A stretch of 64,000 bases of DNA from Marinobacter santoriniensis NKSG1 (GCF_000347775.1 NZ_APAT01000015.1:372001-436000), one strand, 5' to 3'. Shown: positions 27,253 through 36,156, counted from the stretch's first letter. The notes: generated by a model not told the origin, from the sequence alone. A program made the numbers and translations.

Positions 27253-28377
27253 TCAGTCGCCCCGATCGGCAATGTAATCCGTAATCGCCGCGTAGAACTC
27301 CATCTCGTCAAAAGTGTCAGGACCAACACCCACCACATCCAGGTGGTCCTGATTGATCACATAGCTGGAGGACGTCATCTGAGTGCTGTTCGGATGGTTG
27401 ATGTCGCTGACATAACCCAGTTCCGGACGTTCCCAGACATAGTCGAGGCATCCCCAGCACTCGTAGTACTGCATACGGTAGCCTTGCTGCTGGCTGTTGA
27501 TGCCGACAAGGCCATCGTCGTCGCGCTCGTAAGGGTTACCATCGCCCTGACCGGCAGCACCGTCGTTATTGCAGTCGTCAACGCAGTAGCCGTCACCATC
27601 AATGTTGTAGATGAATTCGGATGCAAGCCACAGCGCAGGGTTCAGCGAGCTGCCGCTCTGAGCCGTCATCAGGGATACGGAGTTGGCCACGTAGTTGGTG
27701 CTGGACGGATACTTCTGGTTGAACGCCTTCATGCCAGTGATGACACCGTCGTTCGGATCGTAATCGTTGTAGACCAGCTGCTTGGCACCGGCGATCGCAT
27801 CGTTACCACTGCCATAGACAACACTGCCGTAGTAGTTGGCCAGGGTCTCGGTGATTGAGTTGGCGTAATGATCGAGAATGTACTTCGCCACCGGGGAACC
27901 GCGGTGCGGCGAAGACACACTGACGTGGGTCTGGACCACACGGTAGCCTTTGCGTTCTCTCAGCAGTCGTGCCGCCTTGCGCGCATCAATCCCGCCCTGG
28001 GAGTGGGAAATGATATTCACATGGCTGGCGCCGGATGTGGCCATGTAACTCTCGATATTGTTCGCCAGCTGATAGCCGCGAACTTCCGAGCTCTGGAACG
28101 GAGTGACGGAAGACACGTAGCTGCGCTGGCCATCGTTGATATCGCCGTTGCAGTTAACTTCGAGAAACTTGTCGCAGGGATCCAGGACAAAGGTTCCGTA
28201 GTCGTCACCCCAGTAGTCGTAACCGAGGATATCGTCGAAGCCGGCCATGCCGTGAGCGAACACCACCGGATACTTCGTTCGGTTGGCATCGCGAGCCATG
28301 GCGGGCATCGCGGAGGCAAGTCCGGCCAACAGCAATACAGCCGCGCTTACCCGGATCAGGGTACTTTCGTTTTTCAT
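27253..28377 (-). CDS. secreted triacylglycerol lipase, Pseudomonas lipase-like family
   Basis: A 374-residue exported lipase. The signal peptide is residues 1-28 (ending AMA). The oxyanion segment is YPVVFAHGMAGFDDILGYDYW, as in family I.1/I.2 lipases. The triad can be placed at S126 (SHSQGG), D288 (DDDGLVG) and H345 (DHLDVV), all in family positions. Compared with Pseudomonas lipases it has extra aspartate-rich loops (NGDINDG near 77-83; NIDGDGYCVDDCNNDG near 258-273) and six cysteines that could form disulfides. Such lipases need a dedicated foldase and type II secretion. The divergent gene at 28634 is a candidate foldase. Confidence 0.9.
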   Translation of the reverse strand: MKNESTLIRVSAAVLLLAGLASAMPAMARDANRTKYPVVFAHGMAGFDDILGYDYWGDDYGTFVLDPCDKFLEVNCNGDINDGQRSYVSSVTPFQSSEVRGYQLANNIESYMATSGASHVNIISHSQGGIDARKAARLLRERKGYRVVQTHVSVSSPHRGSPVAKYILDHYANSITETLANYYGSVVYGSGNDAIAGAKQLVYNDYDPNDGVITGMKAFNQKYPSSTNYVANSVSLMTAQSGSSLNPALWLASEFIYNIDGDGYCVDDCNNDGAAGQGDGNPYERDDDGLVGINSQQQGYRMQYYECWGCLDYVWERPELGYVSDINHPNSTQMTSSSYVINQDHLDVVGVGPDTFDEMEFYAAITDYIADRGD

Positions 28378-28424
28378 TTTTGAAGCCTCTTGTTTTTGTT
28401 GTGAGCAAATCCGCGGTACTGCGT

Positions 28425-28472
28425 GTCCGGATCGAGGCCGATCCGGACAACCGGGGTGCCTGATAAGCAGGC
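28425..28472. promoter_or_regulatory. two inverted repeats upstream of the lipase gene
   Basis: In the 256-base gap between the divergent lipase and helical-protein genes, a perfect palindrome GTCCGGATCG-aggc-CGATCCGGAC spans 28425-28448. A second, shorter hairpin GCCTG-ataag-CAGGC spans 28458-28472. Both lie 48-95 bases before the lipase ATG, so they may be operators or hairpins in the lipase leader RNA. No confident promoter was found in the rest of the gap. Confidence 0.45.
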
Positions 28473-28633
28473 CCCTCTGTTCTACCGAATATTCCGCTTT
28501 CTGTGTGTGCAGGGGGTCACAGACGAGGCAATAACCGGACAGTTACTCATTTTTTGCAGTGGCGCACGGCCGAAAGTTCAGGAGCCTGATAGCTTTGTCC
28601 CGGATCCAATAACAACAACGTCAGGTGACCCGA

Positions 28634-29674
28634 ATGAAACCCAGATCTCTCACGATTGCCGTCCTTGTCCCGCTGTTGGCCGGGGTTGCCGTCTATCAAT
28701 GGGCAAACGTACCGGACCCGGCACCCGCTTCCATGCCTGAGGCCGAGCCATCCGCCGCCATCCCAATGGATCAAAGCGTTACGACCGCACCTGGAACGAA
28801 GGCACAGGCCAGCCCGGACACCGAGGAAAGTGAGCTCGACAAATTCCGGGATCGACTGTTGAACCGCTATGCCGGTCGACTGGACCAGCCAAAGTCGCAG
28901 GTGCGTTTGCTGGAAGAATTGATGCGTTATCTTTCGGAAATGGATCCGGAACACTGGAAGGAGAGTCTTGCCGCGCTGCTAAAAAGCTGGTTTCCGGATC
29001 AGGGGGATCAGTTGCTGCAAAGAGCACAGGCCATGATCGCCTACCAGGATTTTATGGAACAGGAACGTTACACCCTGAGCAGCATGGGGCCGGATGAGCG
29101 TCGGGACTTCGTCTGGGCCCGGCGCCGGGCACTGTTTGGCGATGACGCCGATATTATCTGGCAGGAGGAGCTGCGCAATCACGCGTTGAGCCAATCACTG
29201 ACCGGAATCGACAAACGCGCCGGCTCTCCCACCCAGAAGGCGGCGGACTACACGCGCGCCATTCGCGAAACCTACGGTGAACAGGCAAACGCCATGCTCG
29301 AGAACCGGCGACAGGAACTAACCGACCGTTTCATCACCCTCAGTTCAGTGCAGGACTCTCTCCAGGAACTCGATCCGGATCAACGCTACGGTACGTTGCG
29401 GGAAATCCGCCAGACGATGGGTATGGAAGAAGCCGCCCTGGACCGCTGGAGTGAACTCGATCGAACCCGGGACGAGCGCTGGAAGGTCGGACAGGCCTAT
29501 CAGGCGCAGCGCCAGGCCATTCAGGAGAAGTACCAACCCGGAGCAGAACGGGACCAGGCACTGGATAAGCTGAGCCGGGACTATTTCGGGGACGACATGG
29601 GTGCCGTCATTCGTGACGAAGAGGCAGCCGGTTACTTCCGGTTCCAACAGCCTCGCGTTTACGGTCAGAATTAG
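28634..29674 (+). CDS. membrane-anchored helical protein, possible lipase foldase (Lif-like)
   Basis: A 346-residue protein with an N-terminal membrane anchor (about residues 5-22), a proline/alanine-rich linker to about residue 65, and then a long, almost wholly helical charged domain. This is the topology and length of lipase-specific foldases (Lif, LipB/LipH). The repeated segments RRRALFGDDADIIWQEE and LSRDYFGDDMGAVIRDEE resemble the terminal helices of foldases. The signature RxxFDYFLSA motif of known foldases is not visible, and the gene is divergent from the lipase rather than downstream of it. An in-frame GTG at 28625 precedes the chosen ATG. If it is not a foldase, I have no other assignment. 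Confidence 0.6.
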   Translation: MKPRSLTIAVLVPLLAGVAVYQWANVPDPAPASMPEAEPSAAIPMDQSVTTAPGTKAQASPDTEESELDKFRDRLLNRYAGRLDQPKSQVRLLEELMRYLSEMDPEHWKESLAALLKSWFPDQGDQLLQRAQAMIAYQDFMEQERYTLSSMGPDERRDFVWARRRALFGDDADIIWQEELRNHALSQSLTGIDKRAGSPTQKAADYTRAIRETYGEQANAMLENRRQELTDRFITLSSVQDSLQELDPDQRYGTLREIRQTMGMEEAALDRWSELDRTRDERWKVGQAYQAQRQAIQEKYQPGAERDQALDKLSRDYFGDDMGAVIRDEEAAGYFRFQQPRVYGQN

Positions 29675-29819
29675 GGGCTGATTGATTCTGGCAATTAAAA
29701 TTTGACGCCTATCAAATACCTACAAACTGTTACCCAAAGTTCCACCTTAGTCCCATTGTTGTGGCAATAATCCCCGGAGACACTTGAGAGTCCAAAAAAC
29801 AACCAATCAGAAATCTGCA

Positions 29820-29836
29820 GCCGCCTTTCAGGCGGC
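29820..29836 (+). promoter_or_regulatory. leader hairpin before the substrate-binding protein gene
   Basis: GCCGCC-tttca-GGCGGC forms a tight six-base-pair hairpin 23 bases before the ATG at 29860, just upstream of the ribosome-binding site GGAGG. The 185-base leader also contains an AT-rich stretch. I recognise no riboswitch class. Confidence 0.35.
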
Positions 29837-29859
29837 ATTGCATCCGGAGGCCAACATCC

Positions 29860-31110
29860 ATGAGTCCAAGGAAAGCACTGCTGTGCGCGTGTCTGTTATT
29901 GCTGGGTAGCGTAGCAGCCACCGCCGAACCCCTGAAAATCGGTCTGAACTACCCGCAGACCGGCCGCTACAAGGATCAGGGACTGCAACAGCGCCTGGGC
30001 GCCTTTCTCGCAGTCGATGAAATCAACAAGGCCGGCGGCGTCATGGGACGGCCTTTGGAACTGGTGATCAGGAACACCCGCGGAGAACCGGCCGAAGGCG
30101 CCGAAAACACTGCAGAGCTGATCGACAAGGAAGGCGTAAAAATGGTTTTTGGCGGTGTCTCCAGCTCCGTCGCCATTGCCTCGGGAAAAGCCGCCCGGGA
30201 CCGGGACACGCTCTATTTCGGAACACTGACCTACTCCAACGCCACCACGGGCGAAGAAGGCCAGAAGTACATGTTCCGTGAGCCCTACAACGCCTGGATG
30301 ACGGCAAAAGTCCTGAGTCAGTACCTCAAAACCAATCACGCCAACGAAAAGTATTTCTACATCACGGCGGACTACACCTGGGGCTGGTCCGTTGAAAAGT
30401 CCGTTCGGAAATTCTCTGGCACCGAAGACACTGATGCGAACCCGGGCGTCAAGACGCCATTCCCGAGAGCGCTGATCAGCGATTTCAGGGATGCGCTCGA
30501 GAAAGCCGAAGCCAGCGACGCCAAGGTGCTGATGCTGGTGCTCTTCGGTGACGACATGGTCCGTGCGCTGAACGTTGCCTACGAGATGGGCCTGACCAAG
30601 AAAATGCAGGTGGTGGTTCCCAACCTGACGCTGGGCATGGCGCGGCAGGTTGGCCCGAAGATGATGTCCGGCATTGTCGGCGCGGCACCCTGGGTGTGGA
30701 ACCTGCCCTACGAAAAGGGCTACCAGCGCGGCAAGGACTTCGTCGAAGCCTTCTCCAAGCGCTATGAAATGCGTCCATCCTCGTCCGCCGCCTCGGCCTA
30801 CAGCATCATCTATCAGTACAAGGATGCCGTTGAACGTGCCGGCACCACAAAAACCAGCGCCATCATCCGCGAGCTTGAGGGCCACCACTACACCTTCCTC
30901 AAGGACGAACAATACTGGCGCGCGTTCGACCACCAGAACGTGCAAACGGTGTACGTGGTCCGCATCAAGGATCGGAACACGGTCGTTTCGGATGAATACA
31001 GTTCCGACTACTTTGACATCATCGATTCGATGGCCGGCGACGATGCCGCACAGACCCGGGAAGAGTGGAACCAGCGTCGTCAGGACGCCGGCAAGCCGAC
31101 CCATCTCTGA
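29860..31110 (+). CDS. periplasmic branched-chain-type substrate-binding protein
   Basis: A 416-residue exported solute-binding protein of the type I fold used by branched-chain amino acid, amide and urea ABC transporters. The signal peptide is residues 1-22 (ending ATA). The mature start EPLKIGLNYPQTGRYKDQG, the segment AVDEINKAGGVMGRPLELV and VFGGVSSSVAIASGKAARD are standard for the family. The ligand cannot be told. No permease or ATPase genes adjoin it, so it either serves a distant transporter or works as a sensor partner. A GGAGG ribosome-binding site precedes the ATG, and a 12-base-pair hairpin follows the gene. Confidence 0.88.
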   Translation: MSPRKALLCACLLLLGSVAATAEPLKIGLNYPQTGRYKDQGLQQRLGAFLAVDEINKAGGVMGRPLELVIRNTRGEPAEGAENTAELIDKEGVKMVFGGVSSSVAIASGKAARDRDTLYFGTLTYSNATTGEEGQKYMFREPYNAWMTAKVLSQYLKTNHANEKYFYITADYTWGWSVEKSVRKFSGTEDTDANPGVKTPFPRALISDFRDALEKAEASDAKVLMLVLFGDDMVRALNVAYEMGLTKKMQVVVPNLTLGMARQVGPKMMSGIVGAAPWVWNLPYEKGYQRGKDFVEAFSKRYEMRPSSSAASAYSIIYQYKDAVERAGTTKTSAIIRELEGHHYTFLKDEQYWRAFDHQNVQTVYVVRIKDRNTVVSDEYSSDYFDIIDSMAGDDAAQTREEWNQRRQDAGKPTHL

Positions 31111-31124
31111 CCGGCCCGGCTGAT

Positions 31125-31153
31125 CAATAGGGCCTGCAAGCCAGGCCCTATTG
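31125..31153 (+). terminator. hairpin after the substrate-binding protein gene
   Basis: A perfect 12-base-pair stem, CAATAGGGCCTG / CAGGCCCTATTG, with a five-base loop starts 14 bases after the stop codon. A T-run does not follow, so intrinsic termination may be weak. Confidence 0.55.
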
Positions 31154-31270
31154 GCTGCCAACAGCCAGCTTCACCCCAGGCAAGCTGCATCCCTCCCCCA
31201 AAACCACTACACTCCCGGGATGTCCTGACCCGACAAAACCGCCTCACCCTGCCCGCCACGGAGACATTGT

Positions 31271-32029
31271 ATGGCACAGCACCGCAGACAGGACCGGATC
31301 CTGGAAATGATTCGGGAACACGGATTCGTGACCACCGAACAGCTGGTCGAGACCTTCCATGTGACTCCCCAGACTATTCGTCGGGACCTGAACGAGCTGG
31401 CGCGCCAGAACCTGCTGAGACGCCACCACGGAGGCGCTGGCATTGATTCCAGTACCGCGAACACCGAGTACCAGACCCGCAAGATCATGGATCTGGAAGC
31501 CAAGGAGCGCATCGCCGAAGCCCTGGTAGAGATGATCCCCGACAATGCCTCCATGTTTATCAATATCGGGACCACCACCGAGACCATTGCCCGGGCCCTG
31601 CTGAAGAAGAACAACCTCCAGGTCGTAACCAACAACCTGCATGTCGCCTCCATTCTCTCTGCCAAGGAGGATTTCCATATCATCATCGCCGGCGGGGAAG
31701 TCAGGAACCGCGACGGAGGCATTGTGGGCGAGGCCACGCGGGATTTTATCAATCAGTTCAAAATGGACTTCGGGATCATCGGCATCAGCGGCATTCATTC
31801 GGACGGCTCCCTGCTGGATTTCGATTATCGGGAAGTCCGGGTCGCTCAGGCCATCATTGCCAACTCCGATCAGGTCCTTCTTGCCGCAGACCATACCAAA
31901 TTCGGCCGGAAAGCCATGGTCCGCCTCGGCACGATCACCCAGGCCAACCACGTTTTTACCGACGCCCCGCCTCCCAAACCCCTTCGGGCCATGCTGGCCG
32001 ACAACGACATCCAACTGCACGTCGTCTGA
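31271..32029 (+). CDS. glpR: glycerol-3-phosphate regulon repressor, DeoR family
   Basis: A 252-residue DeoR-type repressor. The N-terminal winged helix has RILEMIREHGFVTTEQLVE and the recognition sequence VTPQTIRRDLNELA. The C-terminal sugar-phosphate-binding domain contains NIGTTTETIA, LQVVTNNL and HTKFGRKAMVRLG. GlpR represses glycerol-3-phosphate catabolism until the ligand binds. Its place directly upstream of glpD, with TTCG-rich operator candidates in the gap, supports the assignment over other DeoR members. glpF and glpK are not in the window. Confidence 0.9.
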   Translation: MAQHRRQDRILEMIREHGFVTTEQLVETFHVTPQTIRRDLNELARQNLLRRHHGGAGIDSSTANTEYQTRKIMDLEAKERIAEALVEMIPDNASMFINIGTTTETIARALLKKNNLQVVTNNLHVASILSAKEDFHIIIAGGEVRNRDGGIVGEATRDFINQFKMDFGIIGISGIHSDGSLLDFDYREVRVAQAIIANSDQVLLAADHTKFGRKAMVRLGTITQANHVFTDAPPPKPLRAMLADNDIQLHVV

Positions 32030-32067
32030 ACGATCTCCGCTCGTCCAAAAGGACGACTCATGCTCAA

Positions 32068-32138
32068 ATATGTTCGTTTATGTTCTTTATTTTCCTTTTC
32101 GAAAACCGTAACCTTGTCAATATACGCTGTTCGAACGT
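32068..32138 (+). promoter_or_regulatory. candidate GlpR operator cluster before glpD
   Basis: The gap between glpR and glpD holds several copies of the GlpR core. ATGTTCGTTT followed directly by ATGTTCTTTA lies at 32070-32089, the palindrome TTTTCGAAAA at 32096-32105, and GTTCGAAC at 32129-32136. The known E. coli operator has halves like ATGTTCG / CGAACAT. Only the first half-site fits it fully, so the cluster is a candidate. Confidence 0.45.
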
Positions 32139-32197
32139 TCTGGATCGACGAACGGCCAGTGTGCAAAGCCAACGTTTTTTCGCAGGAGCGCATTCCG

Positions 32198-33745
32198 ATG
32201 AGCAGGGATCAACAGGAGTTCGACGTCGTAGTGGTCGGTGGCGGGGTAAACGGTGTGGGTATCGCCATGGATGCAGCCGGACGCGGTCTAAAGGTGCTCC
32301 TGTGCGAGATGGACGATCTGGCCTCCGCCACCTCTTCATCCAGTAGCAAACTCATCCACGGCGGTCTGCGCTACCTGGAACACTATGAGTTCCGGCTTGT
32401 ACGCGAGGCGCTGGCTGAGCGCGAGTCGCTGCTCAGGAATGCACCCCACATCATGTGGCCCATGCGCTTCCGCCTCCCCTATCGCCCCCACCTGAGACCG
32501 GCCTGGATGATCCGTACCGGTTTGTTCCTTTACGACCACCTGGCGAAGCGCGAGCTGCTTCCCGGCTCTCGATCTATTCGGTTTGACAGCTCCGATCCAC
32601 TCAAACCGGAGATCAGGAAAGGCTTCGAGTATTCCGACGGCTGGGTTGATGATGCCCGGCTTGTTGTGCTCACCGCACAGAAAGCCCGGGAACTGGGCGC
32701 TACCATTCGTACGCGCACCAAATGCGTCCGGGCGGAACGGGGTTCGAGCCACTGGAACGTCACTCTCCGGGACATGCGCAACGGAGCCGAACATCACATC
32801 ACCGCCCGGACCGTGGTGAATGCCACAGGTCCCTGGGTCAGCCGACTGTTTGGCGAAGCGCTGTCAATGCGGGCGCCCAAAATGATCCGCATGGTCAAAG
32901 GCAGCCATATCGTGGTACCGCGACTCAACAAGGGCCAGGAAGCCTATATCCTTCAGAATGCGGATGAGCGCATTGTCTTCGTGATCCCCTACGAGGATCA
33001 CTTCTCTCTGGTGGGCACCACAGACGTGGACTATCAGGGCGATCCGTCCAAGGCTGCCATCTCAGCCGAAGAGACCACGTATCTGTTGAATATCGTGAAC
33101 GATCACTTCCAACACCAGCTCACGCCGAGTGATGTAGTCTGGTCCTATTCCGGCGTCCGCCCCCTGATGGACGACGAGGAAGGCGATGCCCAGAAGGCCT
33201 CCAGGGACTACAGCTTTGAGGTCAACCGAGATAAAGGACTGGCCCCGCTGATTTCGGTTTTCGGCGGCAAAATAACCACCTACCGGAAACTGGCGGAAGC
33301 GGCCACCGACAAGCTGTGCCAGCTCTTTCCGGGCTGCGGTGAACCCTGGACCAGGAACGCCGTCCTGCCCGGTGGGGACTTTGACAGCCAGGAAGCGCTG
33401 GCGGCAAGGCTGAAAGCCGACTTTCCCTGGCTTTCGGATTCCCTCAACCGTCGGCTGGTACGCACTTACGGTACCGCCTGCCATCAATTCCTGTCGGGCC
33501 GCCAATCCATGGATGAACTGGGGCAACACTTCGGCGGCACACTCTATCGTGCCGAGGTGGATTACCTGATCGAACAGGAGTGGGCCATCACCAGTGACGA
33601 TATACTCTGGCGCCGGACGAAACAGGGACTCTACGCCTCCGAGGCCGATGTGGCCGCCCTGAAGCAGTATCTGGCCGAAGCCATCCCCTCACAGGTGCCA
33701 CTGCAAACCGCCAACGACCCTCAGGTTTCCGGCGTCGGCCTCTGA
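32198..33745 (+). CDS. glpD: aerobic glycerol-3-phosphate dehydrogenase
   Basis: GlpD oxidises glycerol-3-phosphate to dihydroxyacetone phosphate at the inner-membrane surface and passes electrons to ubiquinone. The 515-residue protein starts with the FAD-binding motif DVVVVGGGVNGVGIAMDAAGRG. It then shows SSSSSKLIHGGLRYLE, FVIPYEDHFSLVGTTDVDY and the late flavin-binding GGKITTYRKLAEAA. The ATG at 32198 has an AGGAG box ten bases upstream; the frame is open further back but through the operator region. The C-terminus overlaps the convergent UDG-family gene by 25 bases. Confidence 0.95.
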   Translation: MSRDQQEFDVVVVGGGVNGVGIAMDAAGRGLKVLLCEMDDLASATSSSSSKLIHGGLRYLEHYEFRLVREALAERESLLRNAPHIMWPMRFRLPYRPHLRPAWMIRTGLFLYDHLAKRELLPGSRSIRFDSSDPLKPEIRKGFEYSDGWVDDARLVVLTAQKARELGATIRTRTKCVRAERGSSHWNVTLRDMRNGAEHHITARTVVNATGPWVSRLFGEALSMRAPKMIRMVKGSHIVVPRLNKGQEAYILQNADERIVFVIPYEDHFSLVGTTDVDYQGDPSKAAISAEETTYLLNIVNDHFQHQLTPSDVVWSYSGVRPLMDDEEGDAQKASRDYSFEVNRDKGLAPLISVFGGKITTYRKLAEAATDKLCQLFPGCGEPWTRNAVLPGGDFDSQEALAARLKADFPWLSDSLNRRLVRTYGTACHQFLSGRQSMDELGQHFGGTLYRAEVDYLIEQEWAITSDDILWRRTKQGLYASEADVAALKQYLAEAIPSQVPLQTANDPQVSGVGL

Positions 33746-34350
33746 TCGAAGGAATCGTTCAGGACTTCCGAAACCCGGTTCTGGAGCGCCGGAACAACCT
33801 CCTGCTCGAACCAGGGATTGCGCCGCAACCACAGATTGTTTCGGGGGCTCGGATGGGGCATGGGCACAAGCCGGGGCCAGTACTCCCGCCAGGCCCGGAC
33901 ATTCTCGGTCAACGTGGCCCGGGACTTTCCGATATGCCAGGCATGGGCGTACTGGCCTATCACAAGGGTCAGCTCGATGTTCGTCAGGCGACTGAGAAGC
34001 GCGTCCCGCCAGGTTGCCGCACACTCGGGTCGCGGGGGCAGATCACCGGACTTGCCGGTGCCCGGATAGCAAAACCCCATGGGCAGGATAGCCATTCGGG
34101 ATTCGTCATAGAACGTATCCCGGGTCACCCCCATCCACTGCCTTAAGCGATCGCCGCTGGGATCGTTGAAGGGCAAGCCGGTCTCGTGAACACGACGTCC
34201 GGGCGCCTGTCCGACCACAAGTATTCGGGACGCTTCACTGAGCTGGACGACGGGACGTGGTTCACATGGCAACACATCCGCGCACAGGGTGCAGGCCCGC
34301 ACCTGTCGAACCAGTTCGTCAAACGACAGTGTCTGGAGAGGATTGGTCAT
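33721..34350 (-). CDS. uracil-DNA glycosylase superfamily protein
   Basis: A 209-residue protein of the uracil-DNA glycosylase superfamily. Motif 1 appears as VVGQAPGRRVHETGLPFNDPSGD, close to the GEAPG...PF motif of families 4 and 5. The late motif is MPHPSPRNN, matching the HPSPxN loop that holds the base. An N-terminal CTLC with a further cysteine (VLPCEPRP) resembles part of the iron-sulfur ligands of family 4, but the remaining ligands are not clear. Whether it removes uracil is untested. It is convergent with glpD and divergent from the nitroreductase gene, 83 bases away. Confidence 0.82.
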   Translation of the reverse strand: MTNPLQTLSFDELVRQVRACTLCADVLPCEPRPVVQLSEASRILVVGQAPGRRVHETGLPFNDPSGDRLRQWMGVTRDTFYDESRMAILPMGFCYPGTGKSGDLPPRPECAATWRDALLSRLTNIELTLVIGQYAHAWHIGKSRATLTENVRAWREYWPRLVPMPHPSPRNNLWLRRNPWFEQEVVPALQNRVSEVLNDSFDQRPTPET

Positions 34351-34433
34351 GGGATCTGGTGGTTACGGCAATTGCATCCATCGACATTTATCGCAACCAT
34401 AGGTCGATCCGTTCAAGACCACAAGGCCAGGCC

Positions 34434-35168
34434 ATGAATGCCAAAACAGATCCGGTTTCCGACACCGACCCCGATGCATTCAGCAAGATCGTCCGAAGCC
34501 GCCGTTCGGTGAGGCGATTTACCGGGGAACCCATCCCCCCGGAGGTGCTTCAGGATTGCCTGGAACTGGCCACTCTGGCACCGAACTCCAGCAATCTTCA
34601 GCCGTGGTCTTTCCATGTCGTACAAACCCCCGACCTGAAGGCCCAACTGGCAGAGGCTTGCCTCGGTCAGAACGCAGCCCGCACGGCGCCGGTTCTGATT
34701 GCCATCGTTGCGAGACCTCAATCGTGGAAGCAGCACGCACAGCGTGTGCTGGATGAGTGGCCGGAGGAACGCATTCCGGACATTGTGAAACGCTATTACC
34801 GCAAGGTCGCGCCCCTGCATTACCGTCAGGGACCATTCGGGGTTTTCGGGCTTGCCAAGAAAGCTGTCGGACTCGTGGCCGGCCTGAAGCGCCCCGTGCC
34901 GAGAGGTCCCTACTCACCGGCAGAGATGAAAATCTGGGCCACCAAGTCGACCGCGTTGGCCGCCGAGAATCTGATGCTGGCGCTCAGGGCCTATGGCTTT
35001 GATTCCTGTCCGATGGAGGGTTTTGATGAATGCCGGGTGAAGAAACTGCTCGAACTCCAGCGCAGCGAGTTGGTGGTCATGGTGCTCGCCGCGGGCCGAC
35101 GGGGTGAGAAAGGCGTCTATAATCGCCAGCACCGCTTTACCGGCGAAGATATCATTCGATACCGGTAA
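34434..35168 (+). CDS. nitroreductase family protein
   Basis: A 244-residue flavoprotein of the NAD(P)H-dependent nitroreductase family. The FMN-binding start is IVRSRRSVRRFTGEPIPPEVLQ, followed by LATLAPNSSNLQPWSFHVV. A central variable region (about residues 105-165) is longer than in small nitroreductases. The C-terminal part has ALAAENLMLALRAYGFDSCPMEGFD and VLAAGRRGEKGVY. The physiological substrate is unknown. The ATG at 34434 is chosen because the longer frame reads back into the divergent UDG-family gene. Confidence 0.85.
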   Translation: MNAKTDPVSDTDPDAFSKIVRSRRSVRRFTGEPIPPEVLQDCLELATLAPNSSNLQPWSFHVVQTPDLKAQLAEACLGQNAARTAPVLIAIVARPQSWKQHAQRVLDEWPEERIPDIVKRYYRKVAPLHYRQGPFGVFGLAKKAVGLVAGLKRPVPRGPYSPAEMKIWATKSTALAAENLMLALRAYGFDSCPMEGFDECRVKKLLELQRSELVVMVLAAGRRGEKGVYNRQHRFTGEDIIRYR

Positions 35169-35196
35169 CCATCGTGCATGGGACCTCCTGGCCGAG

Positions 35197-36156
35197 TCAG
35201 AGCTCGGGGTTGGTCAGTGCTTCTGCCGCGCCACGCAGACCGGTGTATGGGTCTGTCACCACATAAACCGGCGTGGATTCCAGCAACGGACGCATCCGGC
35301 CCTTGTCTTCAAAGCCTGAACGAAACGGACTTGCCAGGAAAAAATCGAGGAACCTCGGCACCATGCCGCCACAGAGGTAAACCCCGCCCAGACTCCCCAG
35401 CGTCAGCACTGCGTTACCGGCGGTTCGCCCCAGTAGTTCACAGAAATGGTTCAGGGTATCCCGCGCCAGCGCATCCTGACGATCCGCCGCCACGGTGATT
35501 TTTTCGGGAGAATCCAGCGGTGCCGGAACGCCCAGCACCTCGGCGCGGGCCCGATAGAGATTGAGCAGGCCCTCGCCGCACAACAGGCGCTCCACTGACA
35601 CCCTGCCAAAGCTTGCCTTCAGCACCCGCAGAACATCGAACTCAAGCTTGTTGGTTGGCGCAAAATCCACATGACCACCTTCGGTCATCAGTGGTACCCA
35701 GCCGCCCCGGGTGGGCACCAGACCCGAAACGCCCAGCCCTGTGCCCGGCCCTATCACCAGAATGGGCCTCCGCGGGTCGCCCGGGCCACCGCAGACAGCC
35801 ACGAGGTGTTTCTGGCCCACGTGGAGCACACCGAGTGCCATGGCGGTGAAATCATTAACAACCTTGAACGTCCGCCAGCCAAACCGCACCCGCATTTCCT
35901 CAATGTCGAATTGCCAGTCGCTGTTGGTCAATTTTACTCGGGTACCTTTCACTGGCGAGGCAACCGCGAGACAGACACGGCTCACCCCATCCACACCCTG
36001 GCTTTGAAGGTAATCCTCGATCGCGTGATCGAGATTCGCGAAATCGGCACAGGACAACGCCCTTATCGCGCGGGGCTCTGCATCGCCCTCCTTGACCAGC
36101 GCAAACCGGGCGTTGGTGCCGCCAATGTCTCCTATCAGTGAGCCGTTATAGGTCAT
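35197..36156 (-). CDS. glk: glucokinase
   Basis: Glk phosphorylates glucose with ATP at the entry of the Entner-Doudoroff route. The 319-residue protein starts [20 protein letters not shown], with the phosphate-binding DIGGTN motif. It continues with [11 protein letters not shown] carrying the catalytic aspartate, [15 protein letters not shown], and EGGHVDFAP with the glucose-binding histidine. [14 protein letters not shown] is typical of bacterial glucokinases. The ATG at 36156 overlaps the edd stop by four bases (ATGA), so edd and glk are translationally coupled. Confidence 0.94.
   Translation of the reverse strand: MTYNGSLIGDIGGTNARFALVKEGDAEPRAIRALSCADFANLDHAIEDYLQSQGVDGVSRVCLAVASPVKGTRVKLTNSDWQFDIEEMRVRFGWRTFKVVNDFTAMALGVLHVGQKHLVAVCGGPGDPRRPILVIGPGTGLGVSGLVPTRGGWVPLMTEGGHVDFAPTNKLEFDVLRVLKASFGRVSVERLLCGEGLLNLYRARAEVLGVPAPLDSPEKITVAADRQDALARDTLNHFCELLGRTAGNAVLTLGSLGGVYLCGGMVPRFLDFFLASPFRSGFEDKGRMRPLLESTPVYVVTDPYTGLRGAAEALTNPEL

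Noticed and set aside
29896..31161. A 421-codon minus-strand open frame opposite the substrate-binding protein
   Set aside because: It is antisense to a gene with signal peptide and family motifs; the translation is low in recognisable structure.
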